This document shows, piece by piece, positions 50,162 to 61,584 of a stretch of DNA of 64,000 nt. Both the position numbers and the translations under genes were made by a program. Each line of letters starts with the position of its first letter. Position 1 is the first letter of the stretch. Origin of the DNA: Branchiostoma floridae (lineage: Eukaryota; Chordata; Leptocardii; Amphioxiformes; Branchiostomatidae); contig NC_049983.1 of the NCBI RefSeq assembly GCF_000003815.2, positions 25,176,069-25,240,068 on the forward strand, written 5' to 3'. A model generated the notes under the pieces. It did not search any database. It had not been told where the DNA came from and saw only the letters and a program-made list of their open reading frames with translations.

Positions 50162-50317
50162 ATGGCTGCGAAACTATCGCCTGCCGTCGTCGGATCGCAG
50201 TTGCCAATCGATCAAATCTTTATTAATTCACTCAAAGATTTCGAGGAAACTTTAAGAAATAAACACTGACCAACTATTCAGAAATCAAAAAGGATAACAA
50301 GCTATTCGGGGGAAATG
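50162..50317 (+). other. Candidate 5' exon with a 35-codon ORF
   Basis: ATG at 50162 in good context (AACCATGG) opens a 35-aa ORF starting MAAKLSPAVVGSQLPIDQIF and ending with TGA at 50267-50269. The block ends GAAATG|GTGAGT at 50317, a strong donor. I do not recognise the peptide. The exon may be the 5' UTR of CFAP276, with the ORF as a uORF, or a separate transcript. A possible acceptor before the CFAP276 ATG is CTAAATTTCAG. Confidence 0.35.
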
Positions 50318-52079
50318 GTGAGTTTTTCGATCGTGTTTCTGCCCAGTTTTTGTACGAAATGCGAGCTAACGTTATACTCCAATGCTAACGTTGTGTGTGC
50401 ACTGTTGAGGCTTTAACTCGGGAGCGTTTGAACGGTTAATTAAGTGTGCTTTTAATTATAATGAGAATGAAGTATAACAGGAAAGAAACTAGAACAAATA
50501 CTGGATGTCAAAAATGTAGGTCAGCGCTATTTTCTTCATGTGGTGTTAATCTATAAGTATAACTATAACGTTACCAGATGTGGTCCCATCAGTGGCTTTA
50601 CGTTACTGTCAGAAGAAAGTCGGTTTGAAGCACAGATAGAATTGAACTGTTGTTTCTGGTTCAACGGTTTTCAGCACACAACAAGCTGTAAATTTTTATT
50701 TCTTAAAACTATAATAGAAGCAAGTTGGTGGTAGTATGGTATCGTTAGTGTAAGTTATTGATGTTTGGGTGCTCTAAAGAAAGGTGTTGGAAAATACCAC
50801 AAGAAAGACTAAAGAATCATAAATCCCCAACCACAGTCCTGCCAATATACATGTCATTAAAACTTCAAAACTCATGTGACTTCACAGCCATTGTTGTAAC
50901 ATTTAATACATCATTGAATATTGTAATTCTGAAATGTCACAGCCATTGTTGTAACACTACATCATTGTACATTGTAATACTGAACTTTCTGAAGTGTCTA
51001 AGATCTTTAGAGCTACCACACTAGCCTGGCAGGCAGACATGCAGCATGCATCAGAGATCTTAGAAATGCATTGGTCCTCATTAAAAATGCATCTATACAG
51101 TTGCACTTACACTAACGTTCCCGCAAATAATTTTCATGTCACAAAACACCTGAAAGAGGGCCTGCCTGGGGCACTATGAATAAATGTGAAGATTCACATT
51201 ATGTGAGTCCTTTCGTTCACATGTATATGTTAATTTACTACTGCTCAAGCCAAAATGATTGAAAATTACATTTATTATTCCATATCATGAACCAGACCTA
51301 GTGGCTTTTACAGTATGCAACCTCTTGATAAAATCTTTACATCAAGTCAGCACTTTAGAATGTACATATGTCCCCTAGACGAGTACGCATGACTTTTTCA
51401 AATTTGTTGTCAACCAAAGAGAGACGTCTACTTTAAATTATAGCAATGTACAAGTGTAAATATGACAAATATTCAAGATACATGTACTATACTTAGTAGT
51501 TCCTTAGCCTGGTCTTTTTCATTTTGGTCTGCTTCCTCCACCTGACAAGCAACTGTTGGGGAAGAGGACTGGACTCCAACAATTAGCTACCCTTTAAATG
51601 TTTAATCTATATCTCAATGTTCCTTGAAGAAGAGGCCTTCTTTTCATCTTCTCAACATCTGACCATGATGTCCAAAGTCTTGTCTCCAAAGCATTGTCAT
51701 CTTACAACTATATGAAGTTTTACAATGCCAAACACAACCTCAAAATATATGCTTAATGTCAAACACAGACCACATCTCAATGTGCACTGCAATATTTATA
51801 CATTTCATCTGTTATACAAGTTGGAAAAAAGTTCAATCATCTTCAAGATAAATTGGGGTTTTAGAAGTTCACGATATTTATATAGAGGCTTCAAAAATCC
51901 ACACTGTTAAGACAAGCTAAGAATATCAACAAATTGGGTAATAGAAATGCAGGCAGTTTAAAATGTAGGTTTCCATGTGGCATAGGTGTTGTCACTGGTA
52001 CCTGCAATGTAAAAAAAAGCCTTTTTTAAATCATACCGACTGGCAAATTATTTTTAAAAGAATAAAATAAGACAAAGAT
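50318..52079. other. No gene seen
   Basis: A+T-rich sequence with short ORFs lacking any domain. It is probably an intron or spacer 5' of CFAP276. Confidence 0.4.
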
Positions 52080-54157
52080 ATGGATAAGGGGGGTTCCTTA
52101 GAAGTGAGTAAGGTGTGATTTCTTAGACCAAATAAAGACCAATTGGAATGCTGTACAGGCGAGTAAGGTGTATTTCCTTTGAGTACAGACCAGGTGAGGT
52201 CTTCACAGTTGAGTAAGGTGAGTAACCTTTGTGAGAGATGAGGCACTGTACAGGTACGTAAGGTGCTGTTTCATTGTCTAGAGAACAGGCAAGACAATAT
52301 ACAGGTGGACAAGGTAAGACACTGTACAGGTGAGTAGGGCATGTTTGTTTGCCTATAGACCAGATAGGGCATTATACGGGTGAGTAAAATGTGTTTCCTT
52401 TGAGTATAGACCAGATAGGGCATTATACGGGTGAGTAAGGTGTGTTTCCTTTGAGTATAGACCAGATAGGGTATTATACGGGTGAGTAAGGTGTGTTTCT
52501 TTGAGTATAGACCATATAGGGCATTATACGGGTGAGTAAGGTGTGTTTCCTTTGACTATAGACCAGATAGAGTAGTATACGGGTGAGTATGGTGTGTTTC
52601 CTTTGAGTATAGACCATATAGGGCATTATACGGGTGAGAAAGGAGTGTTTCCACCAGGTGAAACACTGTAAAGGTGAGAAAGGTGTGTTTTCTTTGATTA
52701 CAGTCCAGGTGAGCTTCTGGCAGGTGAGTAAGGTGTGTTTTCTTTGACACCAAGACCAAGTGAGACACTGCACAGGTAAGTAAGGTGTGTAATGTGTGTT
52801 TCCTTTGTCTATAGTCAAATAAACACACCTTAAACACCTGTACAGTGTCGTACCTGGTCTATAGTCAAAGGAAAGGCACCGTAATCACCTGTATAGTGTC
52901 TTACCTGGTCTTTAGTCACAGGAACCACACCTTACTCACCTGTATAATGTCTTACCTGGTTTTCAGTCACAGGAACCACACCTTACTCACCTGTATAGTG
53001 TCTTACCTGGTTTTTAGTCAAAGAAAACACACCTTAATCACCTGTATAATACCCTATATGGTTTAAAATCAAACAAAACACAACTTACTCACCCGTATAA
53101 AGCCCTATCTGGTCTATAGTAAAAGGAAGGCACCGTAAGCAAATGTATAATACCCTATCTGGTCTATAGTCAAACAAACACACCTTACTCAGCTGTATAA
53201 TGCCCTATCTGGTCTATAGTCAAAGGAAAGGCACCCTATTCACCTGTATAATGCCCTATCTGGTCTATATGCAAAGGAAAGACACCCTATTCACCTGTAT
53301 AATACCCTATCTGGTGTATAGGCAAATGAGAGGCACCGTAATCACCTGTATAATGCGTTATCTGGTCTATAGGCAAAGGAAAGACACCGTACTCAGCTGT
53401 ATAATGCCCTATCTGGTCTATAGATAAAGGAAAGGCACCTTACTCACCTATACAATGCCTTATCTGGTCTATAGGAAAGGAAAGGCACCTTACTCACCTG
53501 TATAATGGCTTATCTGGTCTATAGGCAAAGGAAAGACACCATACTCACCTGTATAATGCCCTATCTGGTCTATAGGCAAAGGAAAGGCACCATACTCAGC
53601 TGTATAATGCCCTACATGGTCTATAGGCAATGGAAAGGCACCCTACTCAGGTGAAGGATCCCCTATCTGGTCTTTAGGCAAAGGAAAGGCACCTTACTCT
53701 CGCGTATAATGGCTTATCTGGTCTATAGGCAAAGGAAAGACACCGTGACTCACCCGTATAATCCCTTATCTGGTCTATAGGCAAAGGAAAGGCACCTGAC
53801 TCACCCGTATAATGCCCTATCTGGTCTATAGGCAAAGGAAAGGCACCATACTCAGCTGTATAATGCCCTACTAGTACATGGTCTATAGGCAAATGAAAGG
53901 CACCTTACCTGTATAATGCCTTATCTGGTCTATAGGCAAAAGAAAGACACGGTACTGACCTGTATAATGCCCTATCTGGTGTATAGGCAAAGGAAAGGCA
54001 CCGTAATCACCTGTATAATGCCCTTTCTGGTTTATAGGCAAAAGTGAGGCACCCTATTCACCTGTATAATGCCCTATCTCGTCTATAGGCAAAGGAAAGG
54101 CACCCTATTCACCTGTATAATGCCTTATCTGGTCTATAGGCAAAGGAAAGGCACCTT
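52080..54157. repeat. 51-bp minisatellite in two opposed blocks
   Basis: About 14 units run one way (52080-52815; TATAGACCAGATAGGGCATT, then ACGGGTGAGTAAGGTGTGTT) and about 26 units run the other way (52825-54157; ACTCACCTGTATAATGCCCT, then ATCTGGTCTATAGGCAAAGG). The orientation switches near 52820. Adjacent units around 53521 and 53572 are exactly 51 bp apart. Each unit carries a 5'-splice-site-like GTGAGTAAG, on the plus strand in the left block and on the minus strand in the right block. ORFs here are 17-residue repeat artefacts. Confidence 0.92.
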
Positions 54158-54165
54158 ACTCACAT

Positions 54166-54937
54166 AGGGTTTACGGAAAAGGCTGGGCTGTCTACCTGGG
54201 CTGTCTACCTGGGCTGTCTAGCTGGGCTGGCTATCACGTCAGGCTACTTGGACCTACGAAAGCCCATTGGGACAAAAGCTGTTTTAGCAGTAGGGTTTTT
54301 TTGTGCTCAATGAAGAAGCTATTTGTGAAAGAACTGTATGTGAATGGGCTGTATGTGAAGGAGCTGTGTGTGAAGGGGCTTTGTGTGAAGCAATTGTGTG
54401 TGTTACATAACCCAGAGGTTCTGGGTTCAAAACAGTTGATATGCCACCAATCTTGTGCCCTTGGGAAGGGCTATTAGCACGACTAATATGGCTGATTGGA
54501 TTAGTCTTAAGACTGGTGGCTAGTTGGTCAAAGGCGTCCAGGAGCCGTTCTTTAGTGGCTGTCAGGGTTCAGGCTTCTGCGCCCATACATTAGGATCGAC
54601 AATAAGTCGTGTTAATAGCCCTTCCCAAGGGCACAATATTGGTGGCATATCAACTGTTTTGAACCCAGAACCTCTGAGTTATGTAACACACACAATTGCT
54701 TCACACAAAGCCCCTTCACACACAGCTCCTTCAAACACAGCTCCTTCACATACAGCCCATTCACATACAGTTCCTTCACACATAGCTTCTTCATTGAGCA
54801 CAAAGAACCCCTACTGCAAAACAGCTTTTGTCCCAATGGGCTTTCGTAGGTCCAAGTAGCCTGACGTGATAGCCAGCCCAGCTAGACAGCCCAGGTAGAC
54901 AGCCCAGGTAGACAGCCCAGCCTTTTCCGTAAACCCT
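54166..54937. mobile_element. 772-bp foldback element with ~320-bp inverted arms
   Basis: Left arm about 54166-54483 and right arm about 54606-54937 are near-perfect inverted copies (AGGGTTTACGGAAAAGG at one end and its complement at the other). Internal tandem CTGTCTACCTGGG and GAAGGAGCTGTGTGT units are shared. The loop is about 120 bp. Flanked by an 8-bp direct repeat ACTCACAT (54158-54165 and 54938-54945), as in hAT-type insertions. It is inserted into the end of the minisatellite. Confidence 0.9.
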
Positions 54938-55613
54938 ACTCACATAACGTTCAATCAAGTATAAAGAGTACAACGTACTGGGAAAGCTCTGTAAATTCGT
55001 TTACACAAGTTTTTAAATGAGAGAAGAGACTCTGTAGATTTTAGATATAAAATGTAACCTCTTTACACCTACATTGTATACTTAATTTATCTAACTCTCT
55101 CGTCATTGCATTTAGCTCAGGTTGGTAGGAATACTAGTATGCAATAAAGATCATGATTGTCATTGCCATATAAAACAAAGACCACCAGTAAAACTACCAT
55201 GTGTTGAACGGCAGAATATAACACCCGCCACTGGGCCAGACAAGTAATCACTTCAAAAATATGTCCTGGGTACACGTCGATCAATTGGTATGATATGAAG
55301 ACATTTCTTACTATCTTAGTAACATGTACTGTTGTTTTTCTTCGACTGTCGACTGGATTTCTGTCAGTGATTGCTGACATTTTGGAGAAAAATGAGCCAA
55401 GAAATTACATTACATTTCGCCTTACCTATTATCAGGGGATCCGGGAGCTTGTTCTTTACGCAGAGAAGCTACTGTCACTTCAACAAAACGTCCAAGCAGC
55501 CGACAAAAGTAAAATTTTCGTGTGTTCTCCCTACACCGCGCTAACCCATCAGAAATGTCCATGTTTCTGGTTTCGAGCTAAGTCTGTGGTCATGCGCACT
55601 GCGGCCCTTACAT

Positions 55614-55686
55614 CACTTCCGGTGAACATGAAATCCCGGATAGGATCTATCCGCCACCGGTTGTTTCGGCACAGTTACGTGGCAAC
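55614..55686 (+). promoter_or_regulatory. Candidate proximal promoter of CFAP276
   Basis: Contains an ETS-type CACTTCCGG near 55614, the inverted 34-bp block shared with 50051-50084 (here 55625-55658, with a CGGATAG...CTATCCG-type palindrome), and an X-box-like GTTACGTGGCAAC at 55674-55686. RFX X-boxes are expected in ciliary genes. The match is one base off the usual half site. Confidence 0.5.
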
Positions 55687-55768
55687 CCGGAGAAAGCGTG
55701 TTGTGCCTAAATTTCAGGGACGATTCTGCGATTTCTAGGCTGATTCCTGGCTCGAGTAGACCTTCAAG

Positions 55769-58700
55769 ATGACGATGACATCCAAGAGAGACCCTTACCC
55801 CTTCCCAAAGCTGGAAAGCGACGATAATTTTGTTGGAGCGAGGCAGTCTCAGGTGAGTAATATCCTTGATGTAATCAAACATAAGTGTGAAATCTAGCAT
55901 AATTCAACCATTTCTACGTAAGCAAGACTCATTTGACCCGAGGAAAAACGTACGAATAAACACAAATTGTACAGAAAACGATGGATTATGCATACACAAA
56001 GTAAAAGGGTCTCTTGAAAAACAAACTGGCGAGCTCTTTTTCAACTTCAGGCAGCCATACTTCAGTAGGCACTGGATAGCGCTCTTCTGTTTCTAGAAAA
56101 GCCTAAAAGCATTTTCATCGATTTTTACCGTGACTTGATGTTTCAGATGTTCACTCCCAACATAATAACCTCTATTCATTTCAAATAGTGTAGCTTCATT
56201 TGTACCAAATCTTGTCAAAAAGCTGTTTCTATCCCCGAGACCTCTAGTACCTTGGTCTTTGTACCCGAATCATGATTATTTTTGGAAAAAGTGGCCTAAA
56301 GCTAATTACGTTTCCAGCGCAACACATTGTTTACCCTGTGAGAAGTCCCCAGTGTACATGAAAACAGCGCCCTTTCTTCTCGCCCGATAGCTTACAGCAC
56401 TTCCGTACCGTCAACAAGGTGTGAGGAGTGGCTGATGAAAAGCCAGACCTGCAAAACGATACCCCCGCCGTGTTGACAAAACATCTCTAAACGCTGGAGC
56501 ACTATGGATTTGGAAAAACAGTACCCAAATCTTAAGCATGCCCCCTTCAGCCAGGAACCCAACTGTCTGAATTTCTAGTCGCAGTTCAACTTACCGAAAG
56601 AAGAAGAAGAAGAAGAAAAGTTTCACATTCAAATACTTGAAAGAACTTCTTGAAATTATTCAGATTTGTCACCAGCAAAAGTCAAAAGCCAGACCTGAAA
56701 AAAACAGACCTTACAGATGTGCCCTATGTGGCAGAGACTGCCACTCTCTTATAGGACTGTTTAGCCATAGCCAATGCTGCAGGGCTGAGTTTTTACAGCA
56801 GAAATCAACACATCAATATAGGCATAGACTTTGTCTTATGAGATTGCCTATCGCTACTGCCTTTCAAATGATCAGTGATGTGTCAATACCACATCCATGG
56901 AGCATTTTCCAATAGTTCCTCTCATATGGCTATGATATGAAATACTAAATGTTAAAATCATTGTTTCCTCTCTACCCCCAGATGCCCCCCTACTCCGTCC
57001 CTCCCCACATCGCCCAGTCCCAGGACCCGTGGAACAGACTCAACCACAAGGCAACCCTGTCCAGCCAGCGTAGGGAGGCACACTACTATGACCCACAGGT
57101 GGGGGCATGTTGTCATGGTTTTATAACGTTTTCTTTTGTGTTTTGATTATAACTATGGAAAATCATTTCTCTTTAAAGTGTATGGGCCATGCCAGCAAGG
57201 GTCTTGTTTTTTTTAAATTTTTTAATAAGGCTAGGGATGTGTTTGAAGAAATACACAGACAACAGAAAGGTCACAGTGTCATTCAATGACATTGCTTGTC
57301 TGAAAATGAAGGTTTGCTAGAAGAAACTTCATCTCTTAGCTTCCCATTGCGACCAAATGTTAAGTGTTGACTTTTTTTGCAGGCCCCCAGTGACAGCCTA
57401 GACTTTGTGCTGAAGTCCACATACGACCAACACGATCGGTTCTTGTACGACAAACCCAAAACTCTGGTACAACCAGAAACTGTGGGCCTACCACACGGGT
57501 AAGATTACCATTCCTTTTTCTTTTAAAACCTTTATCAATGACTGTGCTCATATCTATTGCGTTTTGACACATCTTTCATCTTTGCTCTAGGTTATATTTA
57601 TCTGTAATATTCTTGTATTTTCTCTTCTTAAAATTTTCTCTTCATGTTGATGCTAGTTATGAAAATGTTGACTTAGTATATTTTGTATCTATCAACTCTG
57701 TGTGTAAAGTGTAAAGTTATCTAACTTCCAATGTGTTACCATAAGTCTCTTCTTCAGTTGGAATACAGTAGATAGAAGCCAGTTAATTGCACAACGGATA
57801 ATCACACACTTCTGTTAATTGCACAAAATAAAAACACAATGCACTGACAAATGGGGTGTGCAATTAAGCGGCTTCTACTGTATATCATATGCATCTCACA
57901 TAATCCTGTGCTGACATTGCCTCCCAACTTTCTGTTCCAGCCGGATCTTGAAGAATCGCATCAAGTACGTGCCGCCCCCGTTTGACCCCGCGGACCCGCC
58001 CCTGAGGGTGTGTGATGCAGACAAAAAGGAGCCGGTCCACAGTAACAAGGGGGGTGCTATTGGTAGGTGATCCCTTATCTCTTATTAGCAACATTTTAGA
58101 CTTGAAAAAGTAATCAGAAAATTTTGAACCCCCAGGAAACTTTTAAATATTTGCATTTCAAGGAAAATTTACGTTGCAAAGGATTTTATTCAAAATTTTA
58201 AATATAATGCTACTTCACCTTTATCCGTGGGGTAACCTATATTCGTTATTTTAAAAACAGGGTACTAAGGGATATCAAGTAGACGAATGGTCCAATATTG
58301 TGGAAACAACTGCAATATCACAATTGGAAACCAGCGTCGATTGACTTCATATCCCCAAATAGCCTCTTTGTTTTAAAACTTACGATGGATATAGGTTACC
58401 CCGTGGATAAAGGTGAAGTAGTGTTAAAGATACATTCATTAACATCTATTATCATAATACCGGTACGTTTACGACGATTTCTCTAGCCATACTGATTTGA
58501 CAAATTGTCAACGTATCATTTTCTCCAGTTACATGTTGCTGTTATAGGTTACCCTTGCCACTTCTTCTGTGTAACTTTTCTGCCACTCTTGTCCTGCTAA
58601 AAGCGTAATATTGTAATTGTAACGCGCCGCGGAATTACACGGCGAACGGGCTCGTGGTTGGGAGGGGGTAACAAATACCGGTAGGAAGAAACACGGCACA

Positions 58701-59885
58701 ATTAACTGCCGCTATGTACATTTATACATCCTCTGATGTTCCTTCCTTTTCTGTCAGTAAATGCATAAAACATAAACCTGCATGAGCATACAAAATGTCA
58801 TGAGAAAACGGACGTATACTGTCAAGAATTTTCATTTAACTTCTGTCCGTCACAACCGCTATGACGTAACACTTCACTGCTAGCGTAGATATAAAAATGG
58901 CGGGAAAATGGCTGCGTACGTTCAATTTTGCCCATTCAGTCGTAGATCCGGGCTATTATGCAACGGTTCTTCACACTTTTACATGAGTTGTAGGTCACCA
59001 ACAGAAATTCAAGATTGTTGTTGAATCATGTTCGTCTTGTGCCGTGAGCATGTGTAATTATGATCTATAAATTTGGCAATGAATGTGATGGTGTGTTCGT
59101 CCCACGACGAGCTGCCTACCCCGAAAAAGATACTGAAAACTTTTGGCCTTGTTGTCTTCGAATGCATTGTTATCGATGCTTTGTAAATGATGTATTGGAC
59201 ACCTAGATGTCTGAAGTGTGCACAGCTCAGAAATAACTATTGTTGCATGTGTAGATCTCTTTAAGTTCCAGTATTTTTAATCTACCGGTATAAGTCTTAC
59301 TACCGGTATTATGCCAATGCATGTTACACATTATATTTGTAAATTAGTTCAGCAGTACCATAAATGCAATGTTTTATTTGTTGAAGGATCACACAAATAC
59401 AAAGGAATGAAGATGAAATAAGCATTTGCCCAGGCAGGCAGGGTGGTCCTGTCCATTGTGCTGAAATTACAGCTTTTCCTATATTCTGTGCAATGCCACC
59501 TGTAGGTCAATGTAAGGTGATGTTCACCTTTATTCTCGGGGTAACTTATATCCGTTGTGTTGATACACAGGCTATATAGGGATATGAAATCGCTGGACGG
59601 TGTTTTCTAATTGTAATGTTTTCAAACTATTGCAGTTTGAAAACACTGTCCTTCAACTTGATATCCCAATATACCTTGTTTTCAAAAAGAACGTTTATAG
59701 GTTACCCTGCGGTTAAAGGTGAACTAGCGTTACAACACACTTTCAGTGTTTTTGTTGCTTCTTAGTCCCTTTTTTTTCTTGATACTGATATTTCAATTCC
59801 TTCTTATTTTCCAGAGAGCCACCACAGTGCAGCCACAAACCAAGGATACTCAAGAAAACACGACGGCGGATTTTACACCATTTAG
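55769..59885 (+). CDS. CFAP276: CFAP276 (C1orf194) ciliary microtubule inner protein, five exons
   Basis: 169 aa, the same length as human. Exons: 55769-55852, 56982-57098, 57383-57498, 57941-58062, 59815-59885, with matching phases (0, 0, 2, 1). Residue landmarks: [68 protein letters not shown] and the highly conserved end [19 protein letters not shown]. The human protein has QQQEPWSRLNSTPTITS and TAATNGGYSRKKDGGFFST at the same places. CFAP276 binds inside axonemal doublet microtubules. No signal peptide or membrane segment. It is divergent to ELAPOR. Introns contain a LINE tail and several MITEs. Confidence 0.95.
56637..56915 (+). mobile_element. LINE tail fragment in CFAP276 intron 1
   Basis: Reads [20 protein letters not shown], the same zinc-finger-like tail as the fragment at 10078-10205. 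Truncated at both ends. Confidence 0.65.
57764..57882. mobile_element. Tigger/pogo-like MITE in CFAP276 intron 3
   Basis: TA-flanked inverted ends: TACAGTAGATAGAAGCCAG and the complement of GCGGCTTCTACTGTA, both followed inward by TTAATTGCAC. About 119 bp and non-coding. Confidence 0.8.
58209..58432. mobile_element. Foldback MITE (TTCACCTTTATCC family), copy in CFAP276 intron 4
   Basis: Arms CTACTTCACCTTTATCCGTG and the complement CGGATAAAGGTGAAGTAG at the right. GGGGTAACCTATAT follows inside. About 224 bp. Confidence 0.85.
58433..59518. other. CFAP276 intron 4, no gene seen
   Basis: Intron sequence between two MITE copies. It contains a G+C-richer stretch at 58620-58690 and repeated CCGGTA motifs, but no coding signal. 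Confidence 0.4.
59519..59733. mobile_element. Second TTCACCTTTATCC-family MITE in CFAP276 intron 4
   Basis: Starts TGTTCACCTTTATTCTCGGG and ends AAAGGTGAACTAGCGTTAC. It has an inner palindrome around TTTTCAAACTATTGCAGTTTG. Confidence 0.82.
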
Positions 59886-61116
59886 GTCTGATAAATTACT
59901 AGAAATACCAAATTTCACTCTTCCACTCAATCATACGTACAACAAAATGTACTTCTCTTTGTCGGATTTTACCAACCATTGTATAAAAGGCTGTCAAGTG
60001 TATATATTACTGACATCATTTTGCCAAATGCATGAGAGTAGCACTAGTCGTAGAGGAAAAATGCACTGTTGCCAATGAGAAATTATGCTGCATAGATACT
60101 CAAGTGAACAAACATCATAGAAAAAGAACTTTCAAAACAATGTATAAAAGAACTCTGTTGTTTAAATACACTCTTTTTTAACATGCAGGTGAACTCAATG
60201 TCTACTATGTACTTAAACATAGAAAAAATTTTTTGGAAATAGTTGTCCTATAGTCTTACCACTTCTTACATGAAAGATGGGAAAATGGCATTTGAACTTA
60301 GGATGATCTTGAAAAAACAGGACCTGAAAACTTTTATCTACTCTTTCTAGGATACATCTTGTTGTTATGTGCCACAAGCAATATGCTGCTGTCATGCCTA
60401 CCAAACAGTTGCTATAGGAAAAAAAACATTTCTAAATTTCTATCTCTCAAGTGATCAATAAATGTGAAAATATTGCAGCTACTGTTGGTACGGAATAACA
60501 TTAATAAATAATGGCATGATACATTCTTCTAGCTATGATGCTAGACATCATGTGGCATAACGTTTTACATTTTACATGCACATAGACCCTCAGTATTTAT
60601 GTCAAGAACCACCAAAGTGTTTTAACGCTAGTGTGCCATTTGTTAAAACCTTTCCACCTATAATCACAGTGTTTAAACACTTTTCAATACAGTCATTAAC
60701 ATTTGCATCTGTCTATAAAAAGAATTGTATTTTAAGACATCTATAGGAATAAATAATGTGATGACTGGGGTGTGAGATGATCAAATATTTTGTACATATG
60801 CACTTATGTCAATAAACACGGTTGCCAGAGAGAAACTATGATGCGTCACTTCATTATAATTACACTTAGCAGAATTTAGAAATACCGTCCAATAAATGGT
60901 AACGTCATATTTCATAAACGTTCTGATCTAAACGTTTACATTGGTAGCGTAATGTATGATGTCCAAGCAGACGCTAGAAAAGTGACGGAAGACATCCGCA
61001 AACTCTCCGGCGCTGATTTCCAGTAACAACCTATGTCTCAAAAAGAGGCACGCGGCAAAAAGTCTCCAGAAAATAATTTCATCAGGTTGGTAGATCATAG
61101 GACAGAAGAACTTTCT
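59886..61116 (+). other. CFAP276 3' UTR and spacer
   Basis: Follows the CFAP276 stop. Possible poly(A) signals AATAAA near 60457 and 60811. No further gene seen. Confidence 0.5.
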
Positions 61117-61312
61117 TTTACACAACAAGTTTTTCTCACATGCTGACGTTTCGATGTCTGTCAGACATCTTCCTCAACTGTAGTTCTGCTTCTCGCCGGT
61201 ATAAATATGTAGCCGATGTAGGTGGCGCTGCGAGAAGCAGAACTCCAGTTAGAAGCTCTGAGTCTGACAGACATCGAAACGTCAGCAGGTGAGAAAAACT
61301 TGTTGTGTAAAA
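61117..61312. mobile_element. Foldback element just upstream of SLC49A4
   Basis: Left arm TTTTACACAACAAGTTTTTC and its complement at the right (61300-61312 outward) flank inner GACGTTTCGATGTCTGTCAG arms and GTTCTGCTTCTCGCCG arms. It is nearly a full palindrome of 196 bp. The larger element may extend to about 61070 (AAAATAATTTCATCAGG) and 61350 (ATCTGCTTGGAGAT). A relative occurs at about 63704-63960. Confidence 0.8.
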
Positions 61313-61584
61313 GGGAAAAAGTCTCATTCTCCGTTTCCGACATCTGCTTGGAGATGTGTTATCATACAAGCCAAGGCTACGATGACCTTTCGAACACTTT
61401 GTACCATTAATAGACTGAGGTGTAGCGACACCTGATTTACATTGTCCAAAGTCCGTCTAATGTTAGATAAGCGCTCCGGTTGACACTTTGCGGCCTGCAT
61501 GATCCCGTGACACTCTAGTAGAAGGAAAACTTTCGGTGATTCTTCCTCTCTTCAAGAGTTTTATGACTCCTTTAAGACCCAAAA

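Noticed and set aside
52031-53892. Many ORFs with 17-residue repeats
   Set aside because: They arise because the 51-bp unit is a multiple of three. They have no starts in context and no conserved domain.
55295-55738. 147-codon plus-strand ORF with a hydrophobic start
   Set aside because: It runs through the CFAP276 promoter, including the 34-bp repeat and the X-box-like site. No recognisable family.
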